Made by a program: the position numbers and the translations under genes
The notes under the pieces: model-generated
Databases searched by the model: none
The model's input: only the letters and a program-made list of their open reading frames with translations
Told to the model about the DNA's origin: nothing
Source: Lycium barbarum
Lineage: Eukaryota > Streptophyta > Magnoliopsida > Solanales > Solanaceae
DNA length: 64,000 nucleotides
Assembly: GCF_019175385.1 (NCBI RefSeq)
Contig: NC_083338.1
Coordinates: 96,158,062-96,222,061 of the forward strand
Direction: 5' to 3'
Part shown: piece after piece, positions 19,779-32,815 of the stretch
Numbering within the stretch: position 1 is the first letter of the stretch
Layout of the letters: the number at the start of each line of letters is the position of its first letter

Positions 19779-22481
19779 TTCTAGATATAATGAAGAATCC
19801 AATTTATTTCAAATCTGTTGAACATAAATATTTCATTAAAAAATATAAATATTCCCCAATATGTTTTCTCCAAATGATCTTCATGTAGTATTCAAGGTCG
19901 CTCAATAAGATTGGGGCCTAAAGCAAACATTACAAAGAGGCCCTATTTTTTTCTTAATATAAAGGAAATATCGTTATATATGTTTTTATTTAAAATCTAT
20001 TTTTCTAGCTTTTTTAGTTGTAAAGTCACTAATTATTGTTTTATAATCAATTTGTTCTAATAAATGTTTTGCAAATGATAATATAGCTATTAAGAGCTAC
20101 TTTTTGAGATTTAATAAGAATATCCAATAATAAGATAATAAAAAATTAATAACATATATGATAACTTTTTAGAAAAAATGAGGCCCTCAAAAAGTTAGGA
20201 CCCTAGCACTCAAGTCATTACTTTAGTCGCCTTACGTAGAGTCTGACAGTACTGCTCATCTAAAAGTAAAATTTCAGTGAATAATCATTTATAAATCTCG
20301 TCTAATTGCAATTTTAAAAGCAACAACAAAGAAATTATTAGAAAATTGTTCTAAAGGTGATGGGTAAAATGATATATTCAGTAGAGTTAAGGGTGTCTTG
20401 GATTATTAGGGAAAAAAAAAAGTTATAGACGTGGAAGATAAGGACAAACAGTGTACTTTAGATCGAAAATATTGTGCGGTGATGAGAGTTGAAAAAGTCG
20501 ATCCGAACGCTTTTATGTTATGTCGTTTGATGTTTTTTCGTAAAATAATTCTTTTTTAGCTATAATCTTAGATTGGCCACTGAAGTTTGGGGATATGACA
20601 ATGACGTCTACCGAAGTTTATTATTGCTCCAATTACCTCACTTTTCTTGTTTCATTCGATGACACTTGTGGTTGAGAAAATTGACAATGACTATTGGAAT
20701 TAATTTGTCTTCAATTTAATCTATAAAATTGTCCTCAGGTGGACATTATACAAGCATTAGAGGAAATGTCCTAAGAAAAGATATTATTCTTATTCTTAAT
20801 CAAAAGTCATTCTTTACTTCTTTTTCTTTTTGTTATCTTATGAGCTTTACGATTGGGGAAATTAACTTTTCAGTTATCTCATTGGTAGCCGCATTTTCAT
20901 TTTAGAGTCCAGACTCTACCGTTAAACTAATAATATGCATCACATGTTATTTTCTGTCAATCTCAATCATCATAAGTAATTATTTACATACATATATTTT
21001 ATGAGTTACAAAAATATTATTATAGTATAAGATTATATACATGTAATATTTTTTTTGAAAATTACGTTCATGGTATATATTTTTCTTCTTCGTTTTCCCC
21101 ACATTATTGGAAACACGTTACGACTAAGATAATTCAATATTAAAGATTAAGTGAACATATATTTATTTACTGTCATTTACCAATACAAAAGTGATGAAAA
21201 CCATGTTAAATAAAATTATATAATAAGAATATCTTTCAGTTTTAAGAATATTTAGTTATTTATTGTAAACAAATTTAAGTTGATCACAAAAGTAAGATAT
21301 ACAATATTTTAAAAATTCAATTCCTCCCATCGTAAATTTTTCTGTTTTCATGGTAGTTTTCATGATGAAATGCTTGTATGAAGAAACAATATTAACTATT
21401 TTTCTTTCAATATAAAATTTTAAATCTACGATTTGCAAAAGATAATCAATAAACTTTACGATTTTTTTTCATCCTTCTATTTATTTAAGTATATCCGTAT
21501 TGATTACCACAAAAGTATCTTAACCTATGGTCGTCATTCAACTTTGACTTTATCACATAAATGTCATTTTTCTATAATTTGTTACATAAAAACTGTCCAA
21601 CTTAATGTTTATTAAAAAAAAAATGCTTTCCTATTTTTTGCTACATAAAAATCATCCAACTTGAAGTTTATCAAACAAAAATCAGTTTTGTATTTTTTTG
21701 TTACGAGAAAGTCATCCAACTTTGCTCAAGTTAATACAAAAGTAAATCTCACCTGAATCCTTATATTTTGTTATCGAAAATACGGCACGATCCTCTAAAA
21801 TAAATAGGAAAATCATTTTTTTCATTTTTAAGGAACATATTTTCCTAGAGAAAATATTTTCCAAAATTTTTGACTACCCGAACATGAGAAAATTGAAAAC
21901 ACTTTCTCCATACCGAATACCCCCTAAGTGTTTAGGAAGGTTATAAGAGGACACGAATTTATTCTTTAATTTATGGATGGCTCATATATCATTTGATCAG
22001 TTTCAACTTGAAAGAAAAAAAGAGCTGTCAGCATATAGTTGTTTTGGAAGACTGAGAAAGTTCTTTATGCTCTACTATATATGGCTTTCTCTTTAATTTG
22101 TTGGTTTGTTTTTCCAATCGTCATGATTTTAAAAACATCTTATGCTGTAAATAATTTGTGTATGATGCATTCACTTGCAAAGTCTTCCAAACTCATGGAT
22201 CCCGTAGCTTTTGCTTTGAAGGTTCTACCTTTTACTTTTTAATTTCCAAATATTGATGGAAGATGACTTCCATTTATGATAATACTCCAATCACTCAGGT
22301 TTTTTTCTTTTTCCCCCAAGCACTCAGTTGATATTTGTTGTTGTGAATTTTTGTCTACGGAGTAATCAGAAATAGGCGCGTAATAAGTATGCACTCGGGC
22401 AACAGACAAATAACTTCTTCAACTTGCACATATCAATCTCGGAATTAGTTGCTAATGTGTTACAGTATATACTTTTATTAT
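19779..22481. other. AT-rich intergenic repeat debris
   Basis: No gene was found. 19895-20230 resembles a dispersed nightshade repeat (GGGGCCTAAAGCAAACATTA ... GAGGCCCTCAAAAAG). 21530-21760 holds three diverged copies of about 70 bp around TTACATAAAAA..GTCCAACTT..AGTTTAT. The rest is low-complexity AT-rich DNA with stop codons in every frame. Confidence 0.5.
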
Positions 22482-23175
22482 TGTTTACCCCGAATTTAGG
22501 TAATCAATTAAATTTATGAGTGAGGTATAGGATATGTGGTTGAGCTTTAATCTATTTGGTTGGAAGAAGTTATATAGGATCTGCTGTGAGCAAGCAAATA
22601 GTGATCGGTAATTTACACTAAATATATGTATTAAATAATATATGAATATTGTTTGATTAGATAAAGCTAAAGAAGAACACACAAATCCGGACCAATATCA
22701 GAGAATGAGAAGGAGAGATTTTATATATTTTGCTATTACAATGTTCTAGATCTGAAAAAGTCAACTCTTGAAAGTAGGGTAATGCTTCATATTTATAGTT
22801 TTGCCTTATGGGCCTCATACAACATAAAACCCTTTTGAATAAAGAAAAACCCTAAAAGGATAAGGTTGGGTCATACGGTCTGACACCCGTACGATAGGCA
22901 GTATAATGTGGCAGAACGGTCTTGACGCGTGGCAATTTTGTAACGGATCACCCGGACCAACGGCCACGAACAACCGGGCCAACGGCCACGATCAACGGGA
23001 CCAACGGCCACGATCAACTCGGCTATGGAGAAATCGGACCAAACGATTTCCTTCGCTTTCTTCGAATCAAGCACTTCCCCGGTCCGAAAGAAGTCCTCAT
23101 GCTCATGCTTGTTTCTTTCTTTCCTCGATCTCCAGTCTCACCGATCTAGCATATGTCCGATTATTACCGTATACA
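22482..23175 (-). repeat. 3' LTR of the Tat element
   Basis: On the plus strand it reads TGTTTACCCCG...CCGTATACA (694 bp), nearly the same as 38346-39041, from which it differs at scattered single bases. A minus-strand TATA box, CTATAAATA, lies near 22791-22799. Three 22-bp tandem units (CCAACGGCCACGAACAACCG and variants) start at 22957, 22979 and 23001 in the U3 part and recur at 38822, 38844 and 38866 in the other LTR. Confidence 0.9.
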
Positions 23176-23448
23176 GATAGTCCCCACACTTTCCGGACCA
23201 TAGTTTTATCGGAGTAACGGGAAGTGGATGAATCAAGAAACCGGTGGTTCCATATGCTCGTTATTATTTTTTCATTTTGGCGGGAACAATTGCATCACGT
23301 CCCTCTGTCATCAGCCACGTGTCTCATCCGGATGGTCAACTCTGATAACCCCCGTAACGCACGTCGTTTCAAGTCACTTCTCATTAATTGTGGGACACGT
23401 GGCATTCCCCGGTTGGCTGGGATCTGTAACCGCCTCGATCCCCATATC

Positions 23449-23455
23449 TATATAA
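23449..23455 (+). promoter_or_regulatory. Candidate TATA box of the Tat antisense gene
   Basis: TATATAA in the context ATCTATATAATGCC lies about 320 bp upstream of the ATG at 23771. A pyrimidine-rich, stop-laden leader (CTTCATTTCACTTCACTTCT) follows, as in plant 5' UTRs. It points away from the retroelement's own promoter. Promoter activity is inferred. Confidence 0.5.
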
Positions 23456-23770
23456 TGCCTTCCACCTCTTCATTTTTCCATTTTACGTCTTCATTTCACT
23501 TCACTTCTCTATTTTATTTCTTCACTTCTAATCGTCCTCCATCTCATATTTCTTGCTGATTCAACCGTTTTATCCCCTTTGATTCATTACTTATATTGCG
23601 TGAAAGGAAACTAGCTTCACCAACTTCTTCATTAGCTGTTTTTATTTAGAAAGTGCTGCTTCTTTTTCTTCTTACTCTTACCATTTTGAATTTTTTCTTG
23701 ACTGCTCCCTTACTCCTATTTTTTAACTTCTTTTTTGAATTCGCCAAATCTCCTTTTCCATAGCTTCCAA

Positions 23771-26700
23771 ATGTCTGCTAACACCGAAACCACCTCCCAT
23801 GATGTTCCCTCGGTTTCTTCTCAAGGAACCGAGCCAACTTCTCAACCCCAGGGAAAAATCGCCTTTGAGCCTACTGCTTTGGACATTGTACCGTCCAAAC
23901 CCAACTATAACAATGATTTTGAGGTTAAGAAACCTTCTCTGGTTTCCGATAGGGGGTTTGATGTAAGACGGTACCCCTCGTCCATTACCGAGGATGTGGG
24001 CCCACTGCCCGGCTATGAGACTGGTGCAACTTTCGAGATCCCTGCCTCTACCGAGGCTGCTGAGGCCTCTTCGGGTTCATCAACTCCAGCTTCAAGGTCG
24101 GATAATTTTGATGACATGTTCTCTGATACTCCTCCTGCTACCCGGGAAGCTGCCGGTTTTGGACATCTCCCTATCCCTCGAGTCATGAGGGCGGCTAGCC
24201 GGTCCACCGAGACTGGTGCTATGGATAGCCTAGTGCGCATCTTCCCAGCTCCAAGTGTGGAACCTAGGAGGACAAGGTCGGCCGTGATTACGGTCCCCGA
24301 GGACTGCAGCTTTTTATCTCGTCCGGTGGGAGTAGCAAGCTACCTGAGGCCCCTCGTCTCGGACTCGGACAAACGGAAGATGAACGGAGTCCCCTGGCAG
24401 TGTCTCATTAACGAGGGCATGCACGCGGGCAATCGAGTAAGTTGGTCAGCCATCCTTACATAATTCATTGGGAATTTTAGTTTCTCGTTTATCCGAGTTT
24501 TAACTTCTTGTTGTCATACCCCATTTTAACCGGGTTCGATTTAAGGTATGACATATTGGGGATTCCTAAATTATTTGTTTTAAGGAGTCGCCACCTAATT
24601 AATTTAACGATGAATTAGGACATCTAAATGTTAACTAAGGTAAAGTTAAAACTAAACCTCCGTTAATAGTCTGCTTAACCAATGTGATTCTAGGTAAGGG
24701 CTCTATCTTATCCTAAAGGGAAGGGGTTAGGCATCCTTTAGAATCCGTTAACTTACGGTTATCCGACCAAACTTAGGTTAATTAATTGATGATAAATAAG
24801 ACATTAAACCTTAAGGAGAGTAAAAGAAAGCTAAGAAATATTGCTAAGATTTTAAGAAAATACAAGAATGTTGCTTAAGATGAAATATGATAAAGAAGAT
24901 TTCAAATGCCGTTTAAAACAAGATTGATAGAAATTGATAAAACTTTAAATAGAAACGCTATTTAGAATGAGATTTGTAGAAAAGCATGATGATTTACATG
25001 AAAGGGAACTTCAAATGCCATTTAAAGTAAACTCTTGAATGTTGATATGATTTTGAATACTAATGCTATTTAAACTAACTTGTAAAAAATTGCACGGTAA
25101 TTCATTTAAGATAAGCTAATAAATGTTATTAAGCTTTAAATAATAATGTCATCTAAAAAAGAATTAGATTTTGCAAAATATAATGATTCGCATACGAATA
25201 GACACTTTTAGATAAGACTTAACAAATTGAACCTTAGAATAAAATTATATTGTATAAATGTAGTGGCGTAGAACATCTGAACCTATTTTGAATTGGATGT
25301 AAAGTAGATAAGTTTCGTTTCTCTAACTCTATTAAATGCATTTGATTTAAAACTTGTATGATTAGAAAAAATCTTGAAACAAGGTTTATAAAATATGCTT
25401 AAGTTATTATTTAATGACGTTGTGAAATCTTAAAATGGTAAGAATAAAAATATGATTTTATTTTACTTAAAATATATAGTCATGGAATTTTGCAAATCAA
25501 TTATCCCAAACAAAATGAAACATAAAAAAAGTATAACTTACGGAATTAACTGTTAATCTTCCTTAAACTAACTACCCATTACTAAAACTAAATCTACTAA
25601 ATCGTTAGGATTCCATCTAAGTTAATGAAATAAGATAAGGTTAGTCATACAAAACCAATCAAAATACGCAACAGTAAAAAATAAAATAGAGGGGAAGAAA
25701 GTTTAGAGGGGAAGAAAGTTGAATGGATCAGGCCCATCTTCTCGGCCTAGCTGCTGCACACTATGTATATTACTGGGCTTTGGCCCAATAAATTTTATAT
25801 ATATTGATATTGCAGATTGGCTTGATGGGAAGCTACTCGAGATGATTTCGTTGGACTTTTAGCCCAACAACGCACGCAGGAGAAGAACGAGTCCCCCTCG
25901 GACTCGTATGCGAGTTCATGCGGAAGATGAAAGGGAAAGGATTAGTATACACTCAAAGAATATGGTAAAACATATAAAGGCGTAGGCTCAAATCAGATCA
26001 AAACATGGTATCTTTTATAATTTAGACATGTAGAAATTAACAGATTCAGGAATGTAATATCCCCACAGAACTAAAATTCATTTCCAAATTTGCTCATACA
26101 AATTGAACAAACCGACTAAAAGTCATACATCTAATGACAATATATCAAATGACAATCCGAAATGGGCAGGCAACATATTCAAAATTTCTTGGCATATACT
26201 TGCAGCAGGTCAAACAGAATGATGCAAATATGGGAACCAAAGTGTCATGCACTTGGGGGCAACTACACAGTTATCTGGAAGGCAGAAGCTCATACACAGG
26301 TAATCCAATGGAAAGACAAGCATTTTTTTTTTTACCAAGACTATCTCAGTTGACATCCAGTAATTTACAAGTGACAGGGGGAAGTGGAAAAAGATCGTAT
26401 CTATTTATCTATTGTTAATCATGTATCTTGAGTTAGAGCACAACCTATTTGAATCTAATAAATCGTTTCCAGGTGTTCCAATAAATATTGCTCTTGGTTT
26501 CGACTTAAACATGCATTAAGCATATTAACGATCAGAAAAACTCATTTGATAAAATACAAGGATGCACTCTTTGTTATCTTAGTCCTATCATTTAAATTCT
26601 TAAACTAACTGTAAGAGAGGCACACAAAAAATGAAATTCCAGATAAACTTATCCTCGAACTCATATGCTATTCATGTTTTTGTTCCTTAATCCATTTACT

Positions 26701-29700
26701 TAATCCAGATAGCAGCGAGAGAACTAGACAATACAGTTTACAGTAATTTAAAGGAAATGGATATATGCTTCAGGTTTCAACAAAAAGCAGCATAGATGAT
26801 TGACACTTCAACCAGATGTTCAGTATCAATGAATAATGCATTTTGAACATTAGGGAATCAAACTTAACTGATTTAGCTTACATTATGACAGAACATATTT
26901 CAAGGAAGTCCTCTCCTTAACTAGACATTAGTTTATCCAAATGACTGCCTTAAACCAATCAAATCCACAATTTGGAAGCAATTAAATCCCAAGCACAGAG
27001 ATAATCCTTAGAGGAGAACGAGCTAGTCTATTACTAGAAGCCCTTAACAGAATGGTGATAAAAGAAGGGGAGGTACTACTGATATGCCAAAAAGGAAAAC
27101 TGCTCAAGATGAAAAGCTTTAAATCACTGGATGAAACACTTCTAGTGGATTTTAATAAATTTGGACTATTTTAAAACCAAACAGGACAGAACCGTATCTG
27201 AGACTAAATCTCTTTCACGTATGCGCTTTCAGGAAATCCTTTAGGACTCAACAAACTGAAGATAAACAACATTCAGGCAGACAAATTCTATACGTCAACT
27301 CTTAGCTTAACAGATATGGATAGCAGCAACAACTATGCGTTTCAATGGAAGCGAGCATACAGAATCCTTGCAGTGTCATATGACATGTTGATTCTAACTT
27401 GTTAAGTTATGTAAACGTGTGACCAGATTCAGACGATTTTTTAACCAAACATATACTTAGTAAGATTTAAGACGAATAACCTTTAATCTGTGCCACAAAG
27501 CAGCTAAACAACAAACCAAAGCATACTTGACTATGAAATATGTCGATATAGCACATAACTAAACTGCAAATAGCTGAAAAACCGAACAAAATGTAAAACG
27601 ATAAAAAAAAAAGGGAAGGGGAATTACCTTCTTCGGGTGCAGCGGAACGAGGCGCGGAGTCTCGATTTATCCTCGAACACTACTAAATCCGAACTTGTGC
27701 GCGCCCAAATTCAAACAAATATTAAAATAAAAATAGAAGGGAATTTAATGATTGGAGACAATATCTAGAAAAAATGGAAAAACTGATATTTTACAGGGAA
27801 CCTCGTACGATTAGGGGCTGGAATTTTAGAGGTATTCAAAGCTAAAAAACTGAATATTTTGGGAATTTTCGTGACTGAAGAAGACTTAGTTTTTGAGGGA
27901 TCGAAAAAATACTCCAGTCTCTTTGGGGCTTTCACCGATCCAAAATCGATTCTTGGGGATTTACCAAAAAACAAAATCTCAGATTCTAGGGGGGTTTCGC
28001 CTCTCCCCAAAAATCCCCCCTTCTACTGACTTGGAAAATGAATATTTATAGGGGATTGTTAGGGTTTTCGTGTGAAGAAGAGAGAGAGGAGCGTGGGACA
28101 AGACAAAGTGGGGGTGCCAGAGGTATGGGTGTAGCAGTGGCGTGATGGTGTCAGACGCATGGTGTAGTGGAGGCGTCGTGGGGGGTATGGGCGAAGTCAG
28201 AGGTGTGAGGGACAGGGGTAAGGTGAAGGTAGCGTGGGTGTGACAGGGGTAACGTGGGAACAAAAGAGGATGGGGTGGCGGCTAGGGTTTAGGGGTAAAG
28301 GGGAGGAAGATGAGAGGATGGCGAAAAGGAGGTGGTGGAGAGGTGAGCGCGGCGGAGATGGAGGTGGAGAGGCGACGATGTGAAGAAGAAGGAGAAAGAG
28401 GCGGAAGATCCGAAGAAGAAATGAAGGGGAACCCTTTTTAGGGTTTCCCTTATTTCTTTTGAAAATGGATCGGACCCGGTCCATAAATGGACTGGGTTAA
28501 TTTTTAGACCGAGTATTAAGAGAATAGGCTAATAAATTAAAACACTAATTATTCTAAAAATTGAGATAAGAGATATGGGCTAGTCCAAAAATATTTAGGA
28601 GTTAATCGGACTTTGATTTGGGGTCCGGTAAGTCAAAATACGGACTAAGTGCAAAAAATAGTTTGGCTTCTAAATTTAAATAAAAGACATGTTTGAACAA
28701 TTTGTGTTAAATATTGTTCAATATAAAATGTGCAATCATCAATCCTCGGATAAAAATTGGCGTTGTAATAGTCGTGCAATAATATTTAGAAAATTCGTAC
28801 TGAAATAAATACTATTATTTAATTCTGCAAAGATAAATGCGATGTGTGTGCGTAAGCTAGTAAAATGCCAAAATAATAATAATAAATGGCAATAATAATA
28901 ATAATAATTGTAATAGAATAATAAAGTGCGGTGTCGATAAGAGGCTAATAATTCAGTAAAAATAATTATATATATATTTTAATTTTCTAAAAATATTAGA
29001 AGCGTAAATGGGTATTTCGGAGGAGAAACGGGACAAAATTGGGTGTCAACACTTGTTTCTTGTATAGAGTGTGGTGCTTGTTAACGAATCCTTCGTCCAC
29101 GCTCAGCAAGAAGTTGACGATCTTAAGGGCCAGCTGGATGCCCAAGGTCGAGAAACGGAGAAGTTCCAGCACCTTTTGCGAGTGAAGGGGGATGAATTGA
29201 ACCGAGTTGTTGCCCTTTCCAACATTCAACCCGAGCTCAACGCGGTGAAGGCCTAAAACCTTCGATTAGAGAATGAGTTGGCCGAGATGGTCGAGAAGAA
29301 TCGACTTCTAGAAGCGGACAAAGTCGACCTTAGTCAAGATAACACTCGTTTTTCTTCGAGGCTTGGTGAGCTCGAAACCACTATCTCTCAACTCCGGGGG
29401 AAGCTTGACTCGGTCAAGTCTGATGCCGTGAACATGGCCGAAAGGCATCGGCTGCTTGAATCCGAGAGTGCTAAGTACAAGGAGAGATTGAGGGTGTTCG
29501 AGCAAAAAGCCGAGGAGAGGGCCCGGATATGTGACGAGCTGAAAACCGAACTCGAGGAGACGGTCGAGGCTAATAACCTTCTCCAAGCCGAGCTCGAGTC
29601 GGCCACACAAATCCAAAGAGTCTTTGAAGAAGAGCGGGATGAACTAGTGGCCAAGCTAGCCCAGGCTGAGGCCGATTTGGCAGAAGCCCTTAGGAGTGTG

Positions 29701-29919
29701 GGGGCTGCCGAGGCTCATACCACGATTGCGGTGGAGTATGAACGGTGGAAGTCTCAGAGGGTCACGCTTGAGCAAGCCGAGCATGGCTTTGCGGATATCC
29801 CGGCCCTGATACTCGAAGCTAAAAGGGTCGAGGAAGAAGCTAAAAGAGCCCTCGATACTGACTCCGAAGACTCCGAGCGGACAATGTCCGAACACTCCGG
29901 ATCCAGCCATACCGGATAG
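23771..29919 (+). pseudogene. Antisense two-exon coiled-coil gene of the Tat element
   Basis: Exon 1 (23771-24436) ends ...HAGNR before GTAAGT. Exon 2 (29068-29919) follows TATAG and continues in phase. Together they give about 505 residues. The N-terminal 180 residues are Ser/Thr/Pro-rich. A conserved-looking block LSRPVGVASYLRPLVSDSD follows, then a long Glu/Leu/Ala-rich coiled coil (about residues 230-470), then an acidic Ser-rich tail. It lies opposite to pol between integrase and the 3' LTR, where Tat-lineage elements carry an antisense ORF of unknown function. One premature TAA (29254-29256, probably from CAA) interrupts it. The first ATG after the candidate TATA box that opens this frame was chosen. 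The intron now contains a 4.5-kb solo LTR. Confidence 0.7.
24512..29051 (-). mobile_element. Solo LTR of about 4.5 kb inside the antisense gene's intron
   Basis: On the minus strand it starts TGTTGACACCCAATTTTGTC and ends GGGGTATGACA, the usual TG...CA of an LTR. A perfect 5-bp duplication CTTGT flanks it (24507-24511 and 29052-29056). No second LTR copy and no gag or pol were found inside, so a solo LTR (or an LTR-like nonautonomous element) is the simplest reading. The interior is AT-rich, with a purine-rich block at 28080-28430, an AATAAT microsatellite near 28875-28912 and stops in every frame. Removing it restores an intron of about 90 bp. Confidence 0.8.
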
Positions 29920-31221
29920 ACCAGAGCCTGTATTTAGCCTTTATTTTGTTTTTTGCCTTTTTGGCTTTTGTTTTTCGACTTCGTAGGGGTTTCCGGTGTA
30001 AAAACCTTATATAAATGGAACATGCATTTTTCCTGATTTTCTTTATTATTTTGCTTGAATGCTTATGACTTTTGCCCGAATTGTCGGTCCGTTTTAAGGA
30101 CAACCAGAGACTCGGAGTCATTACTTCGGACTGTGCCTAAGTATTGGCTTTTCTCTTCGTCCGGTACGTTTTGTCCGGGAATTTGACTGAGTGGTTTGCC
30201 CGTGGGACTTATCTAATGCTTTGTGAATTCAGACTTCTCCGAATCACGTTAGGCATTTTTTAGGGCCAGTATTTTTTTGGCTATTCACTTGTCATAGATT
30301 AGGTTCGGACACCTGAATCCCAACCTTAGCAAATTTTGATGTAGCAGTCCCCATTCGAGGGTGTTTAAAGATTTTGGCTCGGTTCATTGTGACTTTGTTG
30401 CCTTTGTCGAATTTCGACCGTAGTGCCCGGAATAGGGTATATGAATGAAGCGATGCCGAAATACGGCGGTGATCACCGGGGTAGGGTGTTTTAACAAGAA
30501 GACATCCGAAATACAGTAATCCGAACTTTCGATAATCTTTGTATTGCAAGTATTTGTACGTACATGATATGAGATTTTTTTCCGTTTCCTTCTGCTTTTG
30601 CCGCAACAAATATTAAATGGACACGATTCATTCTGATCATTTGGTCCTTACATCGAAACCTAATACAGAATGTCCGGTTTTAGTTTTGCCGTAACAAATA
30701 CTAAGTGGACACGATTCATTCTGATCGTTTGGTCCTTACATTGAAACCTAATACAGAAGGTCCGGTTTTGGTTTTGCCGTAGCAAATACTAAGTGGACAC
30801 GATTCATTTTGATCGTTTGATCCTTACATCGGAACCTAATACAGAAGGTATGGTATTGGTTTGTTGAGCTCCTCCGTTTTCGATTAACCGGGGTAAACCT
30901 CGATGTAGGTATAGTAGTCCCCTGGTGCTTATCCGACCTGCAAGATCGGGTAAGCACTATCAAGTCCCCACTCGTAGGGTGTGGCCCCGAGTTTCCGGGC
31001 TTTTGTCCTTGTCTTTGTCTAGTAACACGTTGTACTTGTTGCCTCATTAAAAACCTTGTCAGAAAACCCATTTTGGGACAAAACCGTACTGAGGAAAAGA
31101 GTGCAACACGTGTTTTCAGACCTAGATCCTAACTTTATCCGGTACTTGACTTCCTGCAAAAAAGAAAAAGGTTAATAGATAAACACGAGGTGTCCATACC
31201 TTAGCAGTAGTATCTCTTCAA
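29920..31221. other. Tat spacer between antisense gene and integrase
   Basis: Non-coding region that would hold the 3' UTRs of the two converging genes. It includes the 88-bp tandem array described separately. Several open frames exist on both strands but none resembles a known protein. Confidence 0.55.
30601..30860. repeat. 88-bp tandem array, three copies
   Basis: Units start at 30601, 30689 and 30777 (CCGCAACAAATA..., CCGTAACAAATAC..., CCGTAGCAAATAC...) and share GGACACGATTCATT..TGATC and AACCTAATACAGAA. Tat-lineage elements commonly carry tandem repeats between pol and the 3' LTR, which can seed satellite DNA. Confidence 0.9.
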
Positions 31222-32282
31222 ATGAGCCACATTCTAGTTATTGCACAACCGTTGCCCGTCCATGGATTCCAGCTGATACGATCCTTTGCCCGTTACCTCG
31301 GTTATCTTGTACGGTCCTTCCAAGTTCAGACCCAGTTTTCCTTCGTTGGGATTCTTGGTGTTCAAGGTAACTTTTCGAAGCACCAAGTCCCCAACTTGGA
31401 AATGTTGAAAATTGGCCCTCCGATTGTAGTACCTTTCCATTCTCTGCTTTTGGGCTGCAATACGGACCAACGCGTTTTCGCGAAGTTCATCCGTGAGATC
31501 GAGTTTTATGGCCATGGCCTCCTCATTTGACTCCTCGGTGGTATACCTGAACCGGAGACTCGGTTCACCAACTTCTACGGGAATGAGGGCTTCGGCCCCG
31601 TAGACCAACGAGAAAGGCGTTTCTCCCGTTCTTGATTTCGATGTGGTTCTGTAAACCCACAATACCTCCGGTAGTACTTCCCTCCAGTGATGCTTTGACG
31701 CTTCAAGTCTTTTCCTCAGATTTTGAATTATTGTTTTATTCATGGATTCCGCCTGTCCGTTCGCACACGGGTGATATGGGGTTGATACAATTTTCTTAAT
31801 CTTCAACCCTTCGAGGAAATCATTGACTTTGCCGCCCACGAACTGAGGACCATTATCACAAGTTATCTCGGCCGGGATGCCGAACGACAAATAATGTGGT
31901 CCCATATGAAGTCAATGACTTCCTTCTCTCTAATTTTTTTGAAGGCCTGCGCTTCAACCCATTTGGAGAATTAGTCAGTCATAAACAAAATAAAACGGGC
32001 TTTACCTGGTGCCCATGGCAATGGACCAACAATGTCCATTCCCCACTTCATAAAGGGCCAAGGTGACACCACCGAATGCAGCAACTCCCTGGGTTGATGA
32101 ATCATCGGGGCATGTCTTTGACACTCGTCACATTTCCGGACAAAATTCTTCGAATCTTCCTCCATCTGGTTCCAGTAGTAACCGGCTCTGACAATTTTTT
32201 GGACCAGGGCTTCAGCACCGGAGTGGTTGCCGCAGGTCCCCTCGTACACTTCTCTCATCACATCCTAAGCCATTATATTAAC
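31222..32282 (-). pseudogene. Tat integrase (H2C2, DDE core, C-terminal domain)
   Basis: The remaining pol end reads right to left: VMREVYEGTCGNHSGAEAL...YYW...CDECQRHA (zinc-binding H2C2), WGMDIVGPLP (first Asp), CDNGPQFVGG (second Asp) and YHPCANGQAESMNKTI (Glu). A basic tail GDLVLRKV..GKLGLNLEGPYKITEV follows. The catalytic triad is present. A TAA after FMTD (near 31970), a one-base loss near 31883 (after HIICR) and a TAG near 32265 break the frame. Upstream RT and RNase H are absent because Athila sequence begins at about 32283. Confidence 0.85.
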
Positions 32283-32815
32283 TGTTCTTGGGAAAGAAAG
32301 TTAGTATTGGTAAGATTGAATGACAATAACTCGAGGCGTTAACCCTTGTTTAATAGACTAACTTAGGAATAAGAATAAGTCTAAATTGGCATCATTGGTC
32401 TCTCTTCGATTGTAACTCTTTTATATTCGGAAGAATCATAAAGAGGAAATACGACTTAACTGTTGGAAAACATTAAGAAGTCCTTAAGAGACCAAGTGCA
32501 TATTCATAGAACAGCCATTAGAAGTATATCACATTGAAACCTGAAGCATAATATCTAATCAAATTGGGGAACACAACCTTAGTCTCTCTCTCACATTAAT
32601 TACATTTTAAGTCAAAGTATTCAATTACATTATTCAACAATCAATTCAAACTATCCGGAATAGGATTAAAGCATTTAAAGACCGGTATCGCATACGATTA
32701 GTACTCTTTTCTTTCCATATTCCCTGTGGGATTCGACCCCAACCTTGTTGGGTTACTATATTTGACAACGTCCGTTTTACGCCATTAATAGGTGTAATTT
32801 GAGCGTATCAAATTT

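Noticed and set aside
22906..23217. Plus-strand frames over the Tat LTR
   Set aside because: Repeat-driven (22-bp units) and duplicated in the other LTR with different stops. Not a gene.
27979..28484. Pro/Leu/His-rich minus-strand frames in the solo LTR
   Set aside because: Come from a purine/pyrimidine-biased block. No domain and no continuity.
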